A stretch of 64,000 nt of DNA, taken from Monocercomonoides exilis (taxonomy: Eukaryota; Preaxostyla; Oxymonadida; Polymastigidae). Both the position numbers and the translations under genes were made by a program. The notes beneath the pieces were generated by a model that was not told the origin of the DNA, ran no database searches, and worked only from the letters and a program-made list of their open reading frames with translations. The stretch is taken from the NCBI GenBank assembly GCA_001643675.2, contig LSRY02000002.1:905501-969500 (forward strand), given 5' to 3'. This document shows positions 13,301-24,141 of the stretch, in pieces (the stretch's first letter is position 1; each line of letters opens with the position of its first letter).

Positions 13301-14007
13301 GCAACAACGGTTTTTTGTGCACTTGGTATGTATTTTCCAGGAGAATAGTTGAGTTTCAATTATTATTATTATTATTTGAAATAATCTTATTGATTACTTG
13401 GCATCTTTTGAAGAAACAAGAGAATTTTTATTTTTCAAAATTTGTATAAAATATATTTGTTTCATTTTTCTTCCTTTCTTATCAATTCTCTTTTCTTCTC
13501 GTTCTTCTTCTTCTTTTTGAAAAAATAAGATTTCTTTTCCATTCCAATCAGCGAAAGCAGCTACATCTTAGGGATGCATCCAGCAGGCGCATATGTCGTC
13601 ATAAGCAGTCTCATTGCCATGGTCATCATTGCTCTTTCTCGCCCTTCTCTCACCCGCCACACGCCTCTCCCCCGTCCTGCCTCTTTCTTCGCCACATTTC
13701 GCACGACATTTTCTGTTTACCACACTCTTTCTGAATCCTTCACAGCACACACTCCGTTCTTTGTCCCTTGCTTCTTCCTCATCTGCGCACTGTACATCTC
13801 ACAGCCTGTCTCTCTCATCGTCGCTGTGCTTTTCCTCCTCTTTATGAAAGTGATCGTCTACCCAGCAATTGGCATAACAGCAAACCTGCTGAGCCTCCAG
13901 CAGCGAGTGAATCTGCTCAACAAGCAGAAAAGAGAAAGCAAAAGAAGAGCTGCAAAACTGATGGCGCGGTTGAACCAAGGAGGAGAGTGTGCTGAGATTT
14001 ATATATT

Positions 14008-14058
<51 letters not shown>

Positions 14059-15400
14059 TTATTTCTTTTATTACTATTATTCTTGTTTCTCTCTTTCATT
14101 TATATATATTCTTATTTTTTAAATGTGTCATTTGTATTTTTTTGCCTTTGAATGTTCACATTTGTTAAGAATGAAAAAACAAATGAAAACAATAAAGACG
14201 AAGATAGCGGAAATGTTTACATCTGCCGAATCTGTTTTTGGAGTGGCACTTGTTGTTTCTTTAATCGCTCTCTGTTCTTTCAGCTTTGCCGGGTTTATGT
14301 ATTCAATGGGATACACTCCTCTATTTGATGTATGCACATAATTCTTTTCTTATTTTTTTGGAAAGTTTAACAATTGGTTTATTTCTTTTGAACAATGTAT
14401 CTTTTTTTATTGTTTCAAATGCTTTCTAATCATTAATTATTTTTCATTTTCTGTTTTCTGTTTAATGTTTTCTTTTCTTTTCTTTTTTTTCTACATCTAT
14501 TTTTCAAAGGTTGACTCATTCAGAACCTGGACTTTGTTCTACACGAAAGACAGTTCCATTGTTGAATACAACATCGCTGCACAGATTTTGTGGAAGTTTG
14601 GCATATGTCTGCTGAGTTTCTGTGACAACCAGTTTATCTCATCTGCTGCGCTTTATGCGATCGGCTTCCGCTTTGGAAGGAGACCAGGGCAGAAAAGGCG
14701 CCGCAGCGTTATCACAGCAGACGATGAGCAGGAGACAGAGTATGTTCTGCTGAAGGACAGCGGCGAGCAAACGGAGTTGTTGGAGATGGAAGGAGAGCCG
14801 ACGGGGCTGATGGATCTGCCGGATGCTGAGGAGCATGGGCAAGCTATTTTTGGAGAGAAGACTAAAGGACAAAGTGAATTTGGAGGGGAAAGGGCACTTG
14901 TAAAGAAGGAAGAAGGCAGATCACCTATTTTGTTACAAGGAGATTCTACTGCATCTTCTTCTTCACATTCCACCTCGCAAAATTCTTCATTGTCATCACC
15001 ATTCTCAAACACTTCAACTGCACCTCAGCAATATGCGCTCATTGAAGACGCAGAAGCCAAAATGAAAGCGGAGCCAAAGATTCTTCCAGCAAACTTTGGC
15101 GACATAAGCACAGAGAACTACTTCCTTCCAGAGGAGCTTGAAGAGCTCTCTTCGCCTCCTCTGTCCTTGTTTGAAACCCTCTTCCACCTGATGATGAATC
15201 TTCATCAGTTGTTCTTTTTCGTCTCGTCGCTCCTTGTTGGTGTTGGAGTCGTCAGCAATCTTCTGGAGGTTCCAAGCATCCCTGGAAACGAGCTTTCAAA
15301 CTCAATATACACACTTCTCGTGATTATCGAGTTTGCTATTATTTCGTTGTCAATTCCATCGATTTTCCGTGCATTTTCTCCTTTATCCATAAATCATTAA
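10341..15400 (+). CDS. GPI ethanolamine-phosphate-transferase-like protein (PIG-G/PIG-O type), probably inactive
   Basis: Six exons: 10341-10946, 11005-11137, 11256-13329, 13552-13986, 14170-14329 and 14510-15400, predicted 1432 residues. The family is recognised from INLGDVAATLSKVL followed by IPFYSVGRTEAIL, which matches the end of the alkaline-phosphatase-like domain of PIG-G/GPI7 (DVAATL...IP..SVG). The N-terminal anchor helix (about residues 8-28) and the many later membrane helices agree. Family members add ethanolamine phosphate to GPI mannoses in the ER. The metal-binding residues look lost: the usual IDALRxDF strand reads VVFIMFNGISERQ (Asn72 in place of Asp) and the DHGM strand reads ILDGEGPDEQ (about 237-245). 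There is a Ser run at about residues 365-380, a charged insert around 510-570 and another Ser/Ala-rich insert near 690. The exon 1/2 junction is the least certain: the better-looking acceptor at 11018 would create a stop. The class assignment is good; the exact paralogue is not. Confidence 0.72.
14004..14061 (+). repeat. (TTTA)n tetranucleotide repeat inside an intron
   Basis: About 14 tandem TATT/TTTA units lie in intron 4 (13987-14169) of the GPI-transferase-like gene. Shorter tracts of the same unit occur in introns of the left membrane gene (190-215) and insulysin (30424-30448). Confidence 0.9.
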
Positions 15401-15967
15401 AATTTTTTGAATTGTTTTGTGGTTAATTTTATTCTTTCGTTTGTGAAAATAACAAAAACAAGAACGATCTCTAAGATATAGAACAATTAAGGAACTGAAA
15501 AAACAGTCAAAAAGGCAAAGCTTCATTGCAAAAATTGGTACATGTCTTGCATAAAAATAAGACTCAACATAATGAATAATATAACTGTTTAACAGCAAAA
15601 TCAAACTCAACAAATTGAATCGATAAGAATGAATTTACTGGTAATAAAAAACCTAATAAATAATAATACATAAAATAAAAAAATTACTTATAAAAATACA
15701 TACAAAAAGAAAAAGTGAAAACAATGAAGAAATCTTTTAAAAACGTTTGTAAACTAATATTAAATGTATAATACAAAAAACATCTCGATAAAATGACTAA
15801 TTATTATAACAGTAACTTAAATAAATAAAAATAAAAATAAAAAAAATAAAAAAAAAAAAAAAATTAAACAATATTTCTAATATTATATTTTTAAAAAATG
15901 AATTATTAGCACAAAGAAAAGATAAAAAAAAAAAGTAAACAATCAACGCCTCTTCATAAATGCAGCG
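15401..15967. other. Convergent intergenic region
   Basis: A/T-rich 3' spacer between the GPI-transferase-like gene (+) and pseudokinase 1 (-). It has long A runs (around 15840-15865) and no convincing ORF or RNA gene. I see nothing else in it. Confidence 0.6.
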
Positions 15968-18900
15968 CTAAAATTCACTTGTGTCACTTCCAGCCTCCTG
16001 CTTTATTTGGTTGTTCGAACGATTCACATATGAAACATTGTAATCGACAGCATCAGACATTGTCAGCATAGCTGCATTATGAGGGAAATATTGAATGAAC
16101 TCCTTTTTCAGCTCAGAAAGAGCAAACCGAACTTTAGCACTTCCCGAAACACAATTCTTTATCAGCTTTTCGAATATTGACTCTTCCACGCTTTCAAAGT
16201 TTGGTCGCTCTCCATTCAGAATCTTCTGTCCAGCAATTGTTGGCTCATACTCTCCAAACGGGATCTGAAGCGTTAAGCATTCCCACAACATCATCCCAAT
16301 TGAAAATACAACAGTTTTCTTTGTCGCATGTTTCTTATCTCCATTTAGCAGTTCGGGTGCCTTCCATCTCAAGCATTCTTTCTTGTTGTCTTCATCATCC
16401 TCAAAGGCGGATGATGGCAGTGGTGAATTTCTGCCATTCTTACTTGTTGAATAACTAGAAGACGATGTGACGATGGTAGAGGACGAGATTGACGATGAAT
16501 CAGAATCAGAATCATCCTCCGAGCAATCTGAATGAAAAGCAATTGCAATGACCATGTGTTCAGAAAACAGAACAATGAGAGGGCTCAAATTGTCCAACGA
16601 TTGAAGAACTTCTTCATCGTCAAATGAGTGGAGCGCCCCATTCGCCACCCAGAACAATACCTGAGCGGCTGTCACTTCTCTTTCCTCTTGCGTTCCAATC
16701 CGCATTTCCTTCTTTTCATTCCTTCCATGAAGCAACATGAAAAGCGAATCCCTCAAATCCACAATCAGCTTCTCATGAGGAGACGAACATGCCATAGCAT
16801 CCACCAGATTCGACATTGATGAGGTGGTTGGACATAAACTCTCCGTTCTAACAAATGTTGTGTCTGTGTCCGTGGTCGAAACAGTTGAGGTGGATGAGAT
16901 GGATGGAGATGGAGTCCGCTCCCTTGAAATATCATCTTCTCCCTTCTCGTCAACCTTCTCCAGTATCCATTCTGGGATCTTGTCTGAGTCTTGCAAAAGG
17001 ATATTTTCAGTTGACCCACACTCTGCTAGCAGATACTGTGATGATTCTGAGTGTTCCATCTTCTTTCCACACATCCTCCTCTTCTGCATTTTCTCTTCAT
17101 TTCTTTTCTCTGCCTCTCTCTCTGCTTTTCTCCATTGCTCCTCCGGAGACATTTCCATCGTAACCATTTCAAATGCTTTCGGATCCTTCTTTATGTTATC
17201 ATTCACAATCTCTTCCAATTCTTTTGTTCTTCTCTTTTGTTTTCTCCATCGAACAATGAATATTATTGAAACAATAAGAACAATCAAAAGCACAATCGCC
17301 ATTACAACAACAACAATTGGCCACATTGATCTTTCTTTGTTTCCCACTTCAGATATTCTTTCATCTTCTTTTGGTTCAGATACACTTTTGTTCTTCAAAA
17401 TGAATGACTGTGTTGATGAAGGAGAATATGAATTACCAAATAGAATTTGAACACTCACTTCTATTTCATTTCCACAACTGCTGATAAGATCTTTTGCCAC
17501 ACTCCCTTCAACTTCTCTTTCTGACAAGTATCCATTTGAATCAAAATCATAATTTTCAATCTCTTTCTCTTCACCTTTCCTCTTTACAACTGAAAATGAC
17601 AGATTACACGGAACAAGAAGCAATCCTTTGAATGTCAATTTCATTCGATTTGCCTCTTCTTTTGCTTCCACGCTTTCCAGAACAGGAATGAAAAATAATG
17701 AATCCCTCTCTGAAACAATTCCTTCAAAGATGCACCTTTCATTCAACATCCAAAGTGATGTGTTTGGCAATATTCCATCACCACCTTTTAAACTTTTCAC
17801 ATTCAGTTGCGCATTGTCAGAGCAGTGAATATTTCTTCTCACAGATGGATAATTTTCCACAGACGGATTGTTGTTAGTGAACATTCCCATCTCGATCATC
17901 ACATTTCCTCCACTAACTTGAAGCCCTCCATTGGATGAATTCTCAATTTCTAAATCGTGAATAATTAGTGTGCAATTATCCGAAGAAAGCAAAGATCCAT
18001 TCCAATCGCAAATCTCATCAATGCCATTAAGCGCTTCGTAGAGATTTGCTTTTTCTTTTAAAGTATATCCATCAAACAGACACGAATCTAGTATTGTATC
18101 GGTGCAATTACATAAAGATACAGATTGGCCTTTAATACCAGATGAGGTGCAATTCTGGAAACTGTTGTTTTGTAAAAAGACGCATATCTTCGATGAACTA
18201 ACAGATATAGCACTTGAACCATCATTCTTGTTTGTAATGTTGGAGAAAGAAGAAAGTGAAAGCTTTATTAAATGCGTTTCTGCGTTATCTTCAATATGTT
18301 CATCACACGCAAAAATTATGCATCCATTGTTAATTTCAATATTTTTTGCGTTCACCCATTCAAAAGTTGCATTGCTGGTAGCTTTGTTCAACTTAATTAA
18401 TGAAAACGAACAGTTCACATTATTAAGATTTAATCTTGAAACATTCAACCCCGAACTTTCTTTATCGTTAATTAGAGAGGAGCCAAGTGAACAATTGAAG
18501 CAATCAAAACTTCGTATGTCCATGCTTCCCAAACCTCCACATTCCAAAAGTGGTTTCTGAAAGTTAAGACACTGCACTGAGCATGAATCAAAAACCGAAT
18601 GAGACAAGCTGATCGATGCCAGAGAAAATGGCAGAGTTACGGTCAATGCTGAAGGTTCAGCCTTGCTTTCGAATGAACAGGAAATAAAAGTTGTCTCACC
18701 AGATTTAAGAAGAAACAAGATCTGATGATCACTCAAAAATGATGTATTGAAAGAGAATAACTGGTTTTCTATTTCAACTATTCCATCACAACACACAATA
18801 TATTCCCTAGATTTCTCAATTCCAGAAGAAAATTGAAGAGAAGCTTGTTGCTTTGATACACTTCTAATCTGAAGATCTTCCAATTTACATTCAGCGTCAA

Positions 18901-21900
18901 TAAGCCCATTTTCTCTAATCACAATTCGACTGTTGAATGATTTGTCAAGATGATCTAATCCGCGATTTACTGTCAAACAAGGCGAGTTGACGCTGCCACA
19001 CATCTTTAGACTTGTTCCTCCACTTGATTCATCTCCAACGAAGATTGTATCGCTTCTGTAGCTCGCAACAAGATCGATGAGATTTCGATCTTCGTCATCG
19101 GCACTCATCAAACTGTCTCTTCCATATATTGCGTTCGACCTGTTATACACCGATTGATCGAGATTAAATTTAAATTGAGTTTCGTTAATTTGCCTATCGA
19201 GATTTGTGCAAAAGACAAAAATGTCTCTTCCAACAGCAGCGTCGTTCAGATGGAATGCATCATTGATGAATTCAAATGACAAATCTCCTTCACCACTGCA
19301 ATTAAGGTAGGTTGTTCCCCCTTTCCCTTTTGGTGCTTTGCACAACAAAAATATTGAGTTGGAAATCTTCACATTCATCCCTTCATTATATTCAACAAAC
19401 AACACCCCTCCCTTCAAAGAATTTTCGCTTTCACAACTTGTGAAATTTGTATTATTTACAAAAATAGATTGCCCAATTGCGCCGAACTCGTTTCTTAGAA
19501 TACTCGGATTGATATCTTCAAGTAATTCCTTCTGAAAGATCTCCTTTAGAGAACAGTCTTCAATATCAATTCGATTATTTTCGTTATTATATTTACCTAA
19601 ATTTTTCTTTCTTTGAGAAATAAGGCTTCCCTGTTTTAGAGTGATCCTTTCCATTTGGCAACATCTTAGCAAAGCATTTGCTTCTTCTTCAACAGTGATA
19701 ATGCCATCAGTGCTCCCTTCAACAGAAATAATATGCACATCATTCAAAGAAGCTACACCTGTGCTCTCAATGTGCAAAATACCACAAGTTGAAACAAATG
19801 ATGCCCATCCAATCCAACTTGATTCCATTTGCACTTCTCCTCCTTCAATATTGCACACCCATCTATTCCAACGGCTGGATGAGGTTGCTGATTTCTTCCC
19901 AAAAACACATTTGGCTACAATAAGTTTTCCAGTTTGCACTTGAATCAGGCTGAATTCGTCTGATAAAGAAAAATTAACAGTGAACATTAATTTCTCTATT
20001 TTTGACACTATCTCTGTGCTAGTTCCGCAAACATTTAGTTTTCCATGCTCATTTGTAATAATTTCTGTGTCTTCTATTTTCCCTAAAAGTTGTAGAAATG
20101 TTGTTCCCATGAGAATGTTCGTTTCAAGTTTTGTGCTGTTTTGAATAATGATGTTTTGCAATTGATTCACAAAAGAATCAATACTATATTGAACACTTTC
20201 GCAAGGAACAGCTTCCCATCCGCAGCGCTCATAATCGATGCCATTGTTATCAATATAGATTGTTTCATCCACTGGCTTTAACAAAAAGCAAATAAGAGAC
20301 GCGCTCAATGAACGATCAGGTGTCGAATCCATTAGCCACAGTTTTTCTTTGTGTTCAATGCTCTTTGTTGTTCCTTCCCATTTTTCAGATGTAATTGATA
20401 TTTCTGGTGAAGGTATTACAAGATAAACATCATCTCCAAGATTTGCTGTATTTTTATCAAATATTATATCTTTCATTAAATAAACAATCGAAGAAGATAC
20501 AAATGATAAATAAAATCCTCCTCCAAATCCATCTTCACTTGGAACGCGACACTCACTTACACTACAATTATGAATGATGATACTCCCTCCTTCTTCAACA
20601 CAACTTTTAATTGCACCTCCTTTCTTCAGAGAACCAGAACAAACGCAATTTTCGAATGAACAATTTTTCAGCTCTGTAACATTTCCATTTCCAATTTCAA
20701 TATTCATCACGCTTCCATCATCATTATCTCTCCAAATATTCATAAAAGTGTTATTTTCCAGCAAAGAAGAACTTTTATTATCTATATGAATCAATTCGAA
20801 GCGATGAGAGGTTGGGAATGTCATCAAAGTATTACTGAATGAGAAAAGATTGACTTCTGTTGCATACAGCAATCCTGTTGAGGCTGTTGTAGATGAACCA
20901 TTAAGAACCATTTTAGAAATGTCGATTGTTCCATAATGAAATGCAAAAGCCGAGCAGCTCAAAAATGATAGGTCCAAAACAGACACTTCAGTCAATGTAA
21001 CAGATCCGCCGTTTGAAGATAAAAGAGAATAAGGAAGAGATGTTGAAGAATCTTCTGTTGATGATAACAAAAACGAACAGACACTAAATTCTGTTTTTGA
21101 TTCAGATAAAGAAAGAGAAGAAATTATAAATGAGGTCCTTCCATTTAAAGAAGAAGGAAGAATGAAAGAAATTCCTTTAAAGCTTGTTGAAAGAAATAAT
21201 GAAAGTAGTCCATTATTTTCTTTTGGAGAAGATGCATTGACGTGGATGGCAACAGGGGTATCGTTTTTTCCGATTTCGTATTCCTTTCCGTTAAATTCCA
21301 TCTCGTGATCAAATGAAAAAGCAGAACTTAAAACTATCACTCTTTTAATCCCAACGAAATGGAGATCAACTGCTCTTTCAATTGTTTCACAAGGAAAATC
21401 GGCAAACCCACAAGCGCTAAAATCCATTCCCTCGCTTCCATTAACAAAAGCGGAGCCTGCAAACTCACGATAGAAGCAAACAAGAGGTATCGTAAATTCA
21501 TTGCTAACTGATCTTTCCAAACCAGAAAAAGCAAGCTGATCATTCAAATCCATTGAGAAGTTGAACGTTTGATTATTCACAACATTTTTTAAGATGTTTG
21601 CATCAACAAACAAGTTTTTTCCTTTTTCCGCTACACATTGCTGAAATGATATGCTTTTTAAAGCAAAGGCGCAACTGTCATCCGACAAAAATAGAAACAA
21701 CCCTCCTCCGTATCCCTTTCCCAAGTTCTGCCCATTTTGTGCAGCGCAATTCAAAAAAGTTCTGCCGCTATATGGACTATTAATTTCAAAATATCCTTCA
21801 TTCTCAACACGCACGTTTAACCCACCTCCACATCCATCTTCGCATGAGCAATCCTCAATAAAACAATTTGAGAAAATAATTGATCCCCCAGTATTTGCAA

Positions 21901-24028
21901 CCCCACTTATCAGTGAACCATTTCTCTTCGAACGAGAAACTCTGCTAATGTTTGACTCCTTAAGTTCCAACTTCCAGACCCCGTTTCCTAAAGAATTTCT
22001 AATTATGCAAGAGTCATATAATCTTATTGATGTAATTTTCACATCTTCAAATACGCATTCCCCTCCATTAAGATCAAAAATACTTGTGTGAATCACATTC
22101 TGCTCATTTATACATGTAACGTCGCATCGGTTTAAAACAATATTGCCGTTTCCATTCATCAAAAGGAAACTGTAAAGTACAACTTCTCCTCCTTCAAAGT
22201 GTTTCAGGTTGCAATCAGCAATTGCTATTGATCCTGATTCCACTGTAAAGACATACCCAGATCCGTTCGATGATCTTATCACTGTTTCGTTCCTTGACAA
22301 TCCAGAGATTGCAATTGATGTCGTGCCAACAGCAATTGTATCTTCATAGAATTCACATGTGTCAGCAATAATTGTCTTGTTTGTGCTCAAAGTATTCCTG
22401 GTCAAAGAATACTTCAATGTTTGACAATTCGGAGAAAAGCCACAGTCGTCACAGTTAATTCCATTCAAATAATTTGCTTTTATCTGATAATTTGTTGATA
22501 TATCTGGAATCCAACTATCAAAAGATTCGTATGTCAAACATTCATAGTCTTTTTCATCTTTACAGCGCAAAACTCTTGGCTTGTCGGATAAAGAGAAACA
22601 TTCCGTAAAATTGTCAGAATTCAATAAATTCCATATTTGCCTGTTACATATATGAATGTCATTTCCTCCATACTTTTGTGCCGTATTATTATGGAAAGAG
22701 CAATAGGATAACTGCACTGATGGTGAAAAGTCTTCAGCTAACTCTGCGAACATGATACAACCTGCAAAAGTATTTGCATAATTATATCTGAAGATTACAC
22801 TAGAGATAGTTAGTGAAGCAAAAAGAACCCAAATGTGGATACATCCTGTGTATTCACGAGTTGTCGATCCATTTTCATAAATATTTGAATCTAACACATG
22901 ATATCCGCTTGTTACATTACTTATGACCATATGCCCTTTGCCATCTGCTTGATTACAGGAAAAATTTGACGCATAAATTTTGCTGAAAATAACATTCCAC
23001 ATGCTTACACCTCCTGCCTCTTTCTGAGCTTTACCATTCTGAAAAGAACTTCGTTCACTAATAAACGTTCCTCTTGAAAGCATTCTAATTGATCCACCAT
23101 CAGCAGTAGAGTTGCATTTGTCAAACACACAACGGGCTACATTTAGAGAAGCTGTCCCCGTACAATAGAGGGCTCCTCCATCGCCAATGCCGTCAACAGA
23201 AAAATAGCTGTCATTAAATGAAGTATCTCCAGAATCAAAAGTATCTCTTATAGAATAATTTGAAGCGCATGAAGAAAAGGATGAATTAATGCATGTGAAT
23301 GCAACAGATGCAGGAGATATGATCAATCCTTGAAACGGATTGTGGCATTTCATCATCTCAATTCCACTTATTTGTGTATTCAAACATTTTTCATTGGTTC
23401 TTTGATCATTGCAAGAGGAAGTTGAAGTGATGTTTGAAAATATGCTATTTGATACATCCATATGAGTTGCAAGACCCACACAAACGAATGGAAATGATGA
23501 AACAATTACAGATGAAAATAACGACTGTGCTAAACTAACTGTGTTAAATAACTCACGATGTCTTTCTTCAGGAATAATTGAAACAAGAGCTGGTGATTGT
23601 GATAGCTTTTTTATTGAAGAAAAAGAAATATTTTCCATTAAAATATTGCCTCCTGCCAAATAAAAAGGAATTGCATTCGAGCAACAATCAGTAAGAGAAC
23701 AACAAATAATATTGAGTGAAGACATCAAGCAGATATAAGCAATACTGCAGTGTTCACTGCGACAAATCGATATATAAGACAATGTTGTTGATGAATTTGA
23801 TAATTTGAATGCTGAATGACCATTTTTTAAAGATGTCGACAACAAAGTGGGTAATATATTGAACTGCGTTGAACGGAGTGAATTCATTTTTAATCGTTCG
23901 AATTGGCGCTCATCTTCATTTAATGACGTATATGATGCATAAGAGCAAGAAGAAATTCTGTTGTTTAATTTTTGAAAAGAATCAAATAAACAGTATAAGC
24001 TGCAAATCACAAAAATAAGGAAAAGCAT
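15968..24028 (-). CDS. Type I membrane protein: beta-helix modules, one TM helix, cytoplasmic pseudokinase (paralogue 1)
   Basis: An intronless ORF of 2686 codons. Residues 1 to about 18 are a signal peptide (MLFLIFVICSLYCLF). The extracellular part is pectin-lyase-like parallel beta-helix sequence with many N-glycosylation sequons and short strands such as GGGLFLFL. Four tandem modules each open with a CG....C.T-type motif, at about residues 529, 873, 1269 and 1677. A membrane helix lies at about 2236-2261 (WPIVVVVMAIVLLIVLIVS) and is followed by basic residues. The cytoplasmic tail ends in a kinase fold: RWKAPELL (about 2553, the APE motif) and FSIGMMLWECLTLQIPFG (about 2575, the DxW region) are clear. 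HRD is replaced by NLSPLIVLF, DFG is absent, and no glycine loop or VAIK lysine is seen. I infer a surface receptor or adhesin with a non-catalytic kinase domain. The stop is TAG. The gene is head to head with ATG4. Confidence 0.85.
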   Translation of the reverse strand: MLFLIFVICSLYCLFDSFQKLNNRISSCSYASYTSLNEDERQFERLKMNSLRSTQFNILPTLLSTSLKNGHSAFKLSNSSTTLSYISICRSEHCSIAYICLMSSLNIICCSLTDCCSNAIPFYLAGGNILMENISFSSIKKLSQSPALVSIIPEERHRELFNTVSLAQSLFSSVIVSSFPFVCVGLATHMDVSNSIFSNITSTSSCNDQRTNEKCLNTQISGIEMMKCHNPFQGLIISPASVAFTCINSSFSSCASNYSIRDTFDSGDTSFNDSYFSVDGIGDGGALYCTGTASLNVARCVFDKCNSTADGGSIRMLSRGTFISERSSFQNGKAQKEAGGVSMWNVIFSKIYASNFSCNQADGKGHMVISNVTSGYHVLDSNIYENGSTTREYTGCIHIWVLFASLTISSVIFRYNYANTFAGCIMFAELAEDFSPSVQLSYCSFHNNTAQKYGGNDIHICNRQIWNLLNSDNFTECFSLSDKPRVLRCKDEKDYECLTYESFDSWIPDISTNYQIKANYLNGINCDDCGFSPNCQTLKYSLTRNTLSTNKTIIADTCEFYEDTIAVGTTSIAISGLSRNETVIRSSNGSGYVFTVESGSIAIADCNLKHFEGGEVVLYSFLLMNGNGNIVLNRCDVTCINEQNVIHTSIFDLNGGECVFEDVKITSIRLYDSCIIRNSLGNGVWKLELKESNISRVSRSKRNGSLISGVANTGGSIIFSNCFIEDCSCEDGCGGGLNVRVENEGYFEINSPYSGRTFLNCAAQNGQNLGKGYGGGLFLFLSDDSCAFALKSISFQQCVAEKGKNLFVDANILKNVVNNQTFNFSMDLNDQLAFSGLERSVSNEFTIPLVCFYREFAGSAFVNGSEGMDFSACGFADFPCETIERAVDLHFVGIKRVIVLSSAFSFDHEMEFNGKEYEIGKNDTPVAIHVNASSPKENNGLLSLFLSTSFKGISFILPSSLNGRTSFIISSLSLSESKTEFSVCSFLLSSTEDSSTSLPYSLLSSNGGSVTLTEVSVLDLSFLSCSAFAFHYGTIDISKMVLNGSSTTASTGLLYATEVNLFSFSNTLMTFPTSHRFELIHIDNKSSSLLENNTFMNIWRDNDDGSVMNIEIGNGNVTELKNCSFENCVCSGSLKKGGAIKSCVEEGGSIIIHNCSVSECRVPSEDGFGGGFYLSFVSSSIVYLMKDIIFDKNTANLGDDVYLVIPSPEISITSEKWEGTTKSIEHKEKLWLMDSTPDRSLSASLICFLLKPVDETIYIDNNGIDYERCGWEAVPCESVQYSIDSFVNQLQNIIIQNSTKLETNILMGTTFLQLLGKIEDTEIITNEHGKLNVCGTSTEIVSKIEKLMFTVNFSLSDEFSLIQVQTGKLIVAKCVFGKKSATSSSRWNRWVCNIEGGEVQMESSWIGWASFVSTCGILHIESTGVASLNDVHIISVEGSTDGIITVEEEANALLRCCQMERITLKQGSLISQRKKNLGKYNNENNRIDIEDCSLKEIFQKELLEDINPSILRNEFGAIGQSIFVNNTNFTSCESENSLKGGVLFVEYNEGMNVKISNSIFLLCKAPKGKGGTTYLNCSGEGDLSFEFINDAFHLNDAAVGRDIFVFCTNLDRQINETQFKFNLDQSVYNRSNAIYGRDSLMSADDEDRNLIDLVASYRSDTIFVGDESSGGTSLKMCGSVNSPCLTVNRGLDHLDKSFNSRIVIRENGLIDAECKLEDLQIRSVSKQQASLQFSSGIEKSREYIVCCDGIVEIENQLFSFNTSFLSDHQILFLLKSGETTFISCSFESKAEPSALTVTLPFSLASISLSHSVFDSCSVQCLNFQKPLLECGGLGSMDIRSFDCFNCSLGSSLINDKESSGLNVSRLNLNNVNCSFSLIKLNKATSNATFEWVNAKNIEINNGCIIFACDEHIEDNAETHLIKLSLSSFSNITNKNDGSSAISVSSSKICVFLQNNSFQNCTSSGIKGQSVSLCNCTDTILDSCLFDGYTLKEKANLYEALNGIDEICDWNGSLLSSDNCTLIIHDLEIENSSNGGLQVSGGNVMIEMGMFTNNNPSVENYPSVRRNIHCSDNAQLNVKSLKGGDGILPNTSLWMLNERCIFEGIVSERDSLFFIPVLESVEAKEEANRMKLTFKGLLLVPCNLSFSVVKRKGEEKEIENYDFDSNGYLSEREVEGSVAKDLISSCGNEIEVSVQILFGNSYSPSSTQSFILKNKSVSEPKEDERISEVGNKERSMWPIVVVVMAIVLLIVLIVSIIFIVRWRKQKRRTKELEEIVNDNIKKDPKAFEMVTMEMSPEEQWRKAEREAEKRNEEKMQKRRMCGKKMEHSESSQYLLAECGSTENILLQDSDKIPEWILEKVDEKGEDDISRERTPSPSISSTSTVSTTDTDTTFVRTESLCPTTSSMSNLVDAMACSSPHEKLIVDLRDSLFMLLHGRNEKKEMRIGTQEEREVTAAQVLFWVANGALHSFDDEEVLQSLDNLSPLIVLFSEHMVIAIAFHSDCSEDDSDSDSSSISSSTIVTSSSSYSTSKNGRNSPLPSSAFEDDEDNKKECLRWKAPELLNGDKKHATKKTVVFSIGMMLWECLTLQIPFGEYEPTIAGQKILNGERPNFESVEESIFEKLIKNCVSGSAKVRFALSELKKEFIQYFPHNAAMLTMSDAVDYNVSYVNRSNNQIKQEAGSDTSEF

Positions 24029-24141
24029 TTCTTATTTCTCTTGAACAAAATATTAACTCATAATTTGATCTACCTTTTATTTCATTTTCGAAAGATTTAT
24101 AATGATTGTCTTATAAATTTTTTTATGAAATTATTACAAAA
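24029..24141. promoter_or_regulatory. Compact shared upstream region of pseudokinase 1 and ATG4
   Basis: Only 113 bp separate the two divergent start codons, so both promoters must fit here or inside the neighbouring genes. The sequence is A/T-rich without an obvious motif. The shared-promoter role is inferred from spacing and depends on ATG 24142 being the ATG4 start. Confidence 0.4.
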
